Source of the DNA: Gymnogyps californianus
Lineage: Eukaryota > Chordata > Aves > Accipitriformes > Cathartidae
Assembly: GCF_018139145.2 (NCBI RefSeq)
Contig: NC_059500.1
Coordinates: 34,887,437-34,951,436 of the forward strand
Direction of reading: 5' to 3'
Length of the DNA: 64,000 bases
Every line of letters begins with the position of its first letter. Position 1 is the stretch's first letter. Of this stretch, positions 60,801-64,000 are shown piece by piece. The notes below the pieces were generated by a model. The model did not search any database and had not been told where the DNA came from. It saw nothing but the letters and a program-made list of their open reading frames with translations. A program made the translations under genes and the position numbers.

Positions 60801-63800
60801 TTATGTAACCAATATATTAAAATCTTTTGGATATGTCTTTTTAAAACTAAGTATAATACATCCAAAAGAATGCTTTCATCTCCCATGCACATTTATGAAA
60901 TATTCTTTCTTACGTTGTATTTAAAAGTTACGATAAACAAATGCTCGAACAGTATCAAGACTAATGTAAACAAACTGTCGATAATGAAACTAATACCAAC
61001 ACAGGAAAAAAACAGTAAATTATGCAAAGCACAGGTTGCAGAGATTGCTATCCTTTCTTCATCTGGAACATGCATATAATGACATTGGTAAACTGAAGTG
61101 CTGGACAAAAGAAAAAAAGAGAGTTGTTCTGAACTTCTCCTTTCTCAGAATATCTATATTTTAATGTGCTGAAACAGAATGTAGAGGCTTACGCAGAATG
61201 TTCTATAGTGTCACAAGGGTGAATTCACAGTCTAGACTGAAAAGCAAAATTTTAAAACATCTCTTTTTGTGTGGAATTTGCGCAGTTGGAGAAGGCAGAG
61301 TGAGGGGTTGAAAGGATAAACCTTTCTCAAGTTCCTTGTAGATGCCAAAGCCCATAGGAAGTGATTGCAACCTGGGTGGTGTTGGTTGCTCTGCCAAGGT
61401 CTGTAAATATCACTTTCCACCAAAATAAAAAAAACCCCAAACTGTTTAAATTACTTTCCATTTCAAATGAGCATGCAGATCACTCAAGATGAATGAGGGC
61501 TGTGTCTATAGATCTGTGAAAATGTTTCCGCTTTATTCTGAAATGTCAGTGTCTGGTCCAAAGATCAGAAACTGCAATAACCTCTGAAAGCCTTCCATTT
61601 GCTCCACTTAAACTGTCATCTTGACCATTAAATTCTTCTTGTTGTTGTCTTTGCAAGGAAAGAAAAAAGACCTTCATCCTGGATTTCTAAATCCTTGTCT
61701 GGTCATATTTGAGGAAAAATGAAACATGTGACACTAATGGACTTTCTGTTTTCATTTCAGCTTACCATCAAGGTACCCATTTGAACAGCTATTACCCATT
61801 CTTAGCCTCAAACAAAACAGTCCTAAGAGGATGTCAAAGTGGCAGTACATTCAGAAAACTTGGTCAACTCAGATTCTCTACATCTTCACATCTATAAACC
61901 ACAAACCCAGTATGGCCCGGAAGCACTTCAAAGCAATTCAATTACATCCATTACAGCTTATTTCACATGTTCAGATGAAACAAACAAACAAAAAAAGAAT
62001 ATCTGTCCTAACACTTCTTGGGTAAGCCACAGGAGAAAGCAGATTTCCTCAAGATGATCAGCAGATGTTTAGCAAATTTAAAATCTTAGGTCTTTTTATC
62101 TAATAATGTACATTGAATACAGCACAGTAAATTTCTTCTTTGTTGTTGGTTGTTATGATTATTTAAGTGCTCACCTACCACAAAGTCTAAATAATGGAAA
62201 ATGCTGAGAATTAAGGTTCCCAGCCAAAATCCTTAATGAATCGGACGTTAGGAAGTTGCTGAAAGGTCCCTTCAGCCTTACCACTGCTTTCTTGTCATAT
62301 GAGTTTTCTTCTGGCATCCTAAGAAGGCTTAAAAACTTGGATTGCTATGTTGGAAACCAAGCCACATTTAGAAAGTCAGGATATTATGAGATACTGAAGA
62401 TCATTTTGTTCAAATGGTTGTGATGGACTGCCTCTGACCTAGGCAAGTTAGGAGGGGAGAGCTGATACATATATGTTTTATCTACCGGATGTCAGTACCC
62501 ATGGAGTCCATGGATTTCTCTGCTGGGCTTTGCCCATAAAGTCCTGTTTCACTTCCCTGGATGACATCATTAAAACGTTTATCCCAAATGATAAGATCTA
62601 AACTGTCACAGGATTTTTTTTTTTTTTAAAGTGTGAAATCCCAGGTTATAAATGCCTGAGAGACTAAAAAGAATTCAGGCAGAGAAGCACAGCACAGAAA
62701 TTAATTAGTTATGCCACCAAATTATGCATAATATCAGCACCTTTGGAGTGGGTGGTGAATTGTGCATGCAGAAAGGTCTTTGATATGGTGAGGAATAAAC
62801 CTTTTTCTGCTGAGAGTAGTGTGAACAGGCTGGCTGATCTTCCCTTTTCAGAAGAGAACTAGCCCTGGAGAGGAGTGACTTACACCTAGAGGTGTTCCAT
62901 GTTTTCACTTTGTCAGAAGCTTTGTACAACAGTTTGCGCAGCTTTTGTAGGGGGACTGTAGAGGCTTCAAACAGAAGACTAGAATAATTCATCAAAACTT
63001 TCCTTAAGCTCTTGAAAGGATTTTCAGAATGAGGAAAACATAGCAATCAAGGCAGCTTTCTTGGCCAAGCAGCTTTGGAAATCATATGCTGAAGAATTCA
63101 GAGAGTTATTAACATGGCTTTAAAAGTATCATCCCAAACCAGCCTTGAGTCATCAGCAATGCTTTTTCCTTCTCTTCCCCTCTTTAACAGCAACATTTAT
63201 AAAGGCAGAGATTGCAGACGTTGTTCTGTTGCACCAGTGACAGTACAATAAAGATTTTTTTCATTATCCTTGTGTAAGTCAGTGATCAAAACCTCTCAAA
63301 AGTCAAGGCCTCTAGAAATGATATGTATTCCTCTTTAACATAAGAAAGGGGATCAATATACCTGTTTAAAACTCTACTGCAAAACTCACCTCTGATACCC
63401 GACCAGTCATAATCTGTTTTCAGTGCACAATGTTTCGTGTGTGGCAAGTGGCTGACAAGCACAATCTTCAAAAATCCTTGAAGCCTAAAACTGTGATAAA
63501 ATAGGACGATTTTCAAAAGAAATCAGTCTCTTATTGACAGCTCCCAAATGCAGCACAGTAATAATCAGCATGTTGTTAAAGAATTCAGTCATTTGCTTCT
63601 CCAACTTTCAAATGACTTTTTTATGCTATATTTTTAACAGCAATTAAAAAAAAAAAGTAACAGTGGAATATGTGATTTATAGACCCTATTCCTAGTTGCT
63701 ATAAAAATAGTTCAGAGCTTTAGTTCAAAAAGTGCTGTTAAATAGTTCTTTGTCACTTGGGCACAGACATTGCCCAAGTCTATGAGGTTTATCTATTTGT

Positions 63801-64000
63801 GTAACTGCCTTTCTTTCCAATTTGAGTTTGTTCATGCTCCCCCTGCGATACTGAAGCTGATTCAGTGATATTACTTCCCAGTTCAAACAAGAGGATATTG
63901 AGTGGAAAGACATATTGAGAAAGGAATTAAAAGAGATGAAAAGCTCTGCCGTTACTGGGTATTAGTGATCATCACAATAAATATTGTTGTTGCCCTGCTC
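54849..64000. other. AT-rich unique DNA, no gene seen
   Basis: No recognisable gene, RNA or repeat family; the longest frame is 113 codons (63046-62705, minus strand) without motifs. Small items are a tandem ATTTGGTCTAT duplication near 55120-55143, an imperfect ATCT microsatellite at about 60589-60608, and T14 at 62614-62627. Confidence 0.65.
60589..60608. repeat. Imperfect (ATCT)n microsatellite
   Basis: Two ATCT units, an interruption (ATCC), then two more ATCT units. It is short and probably of low variability. Confidence 0.8.

Overview
The window looks like vertebrate, most probably bird, non-coding DNA. The best evidence is four copies of the CR1 LINE (chicken repeat 1), all on the minus strand. 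They carry the typical CR1 3' end, and one has two copies of its 8-base terminal repeat. Base composition is AT-rich and there are no long host reading frames. I found no convincing exon of a host protein gene, no RNA gene, no CRISPR array and no bacterial-type operon. Reptiles other than birds also carry CR1, so 'bird' is an inference.

Layout. 1-12932: AT-rich unique DNA. 12933-15000: CR1 copy 1, a 5'-truncated ORF2 relic with a damaged reverse transcriptase. 15001-23157: unique DNA with homopolymer runs. 23158-25400: CR1 copy 2, which keeps the endonuclease region but has lost the reverse-transcriptase core. 25711-25799: CR1 copy 3, a short 3' end. 25800-34286: unique DNA. 34287-39386: a complete LTR-to-LTR endogenous retrovirus on the plus strand. 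39387-54395: unique DNA with a GC-rich block, two perfect hairpins and several long T or A runs. 54396-54848: CR1 copy 4. 54849-64000: unique DNA.

The endogenous retrovirus is the centre of interest. It has two 754-base LTRs that differ at only four positions by eye, a perfect 5-base target duplication (AGTGT), and a primer binding site matching the 3' end of tRNA-Ser over all 18 bases. The interior is only about 3.6 kb. It holds a gag stub, a broken protease, a reverse transcriptase plus connection region with three stops, and an env-like frame with three stops. The gag body, RNase H and integrase are missing. LTRs this similar do not fit an interior this damaged if the damage came after insertion. 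The simplest reading is that an already defective element was copied by another virus's machinery. Nothing in the interior looks able to make a functional protein.

Other points worth checking are twin 26-base perfect hairpins at 41412-41496, a steroid-receptor-like palindrome just past the retrovirus, and a T-run followed by a GC-rich block at 40139-40800. All comparisons were made by eye; no alignment or database search was run.
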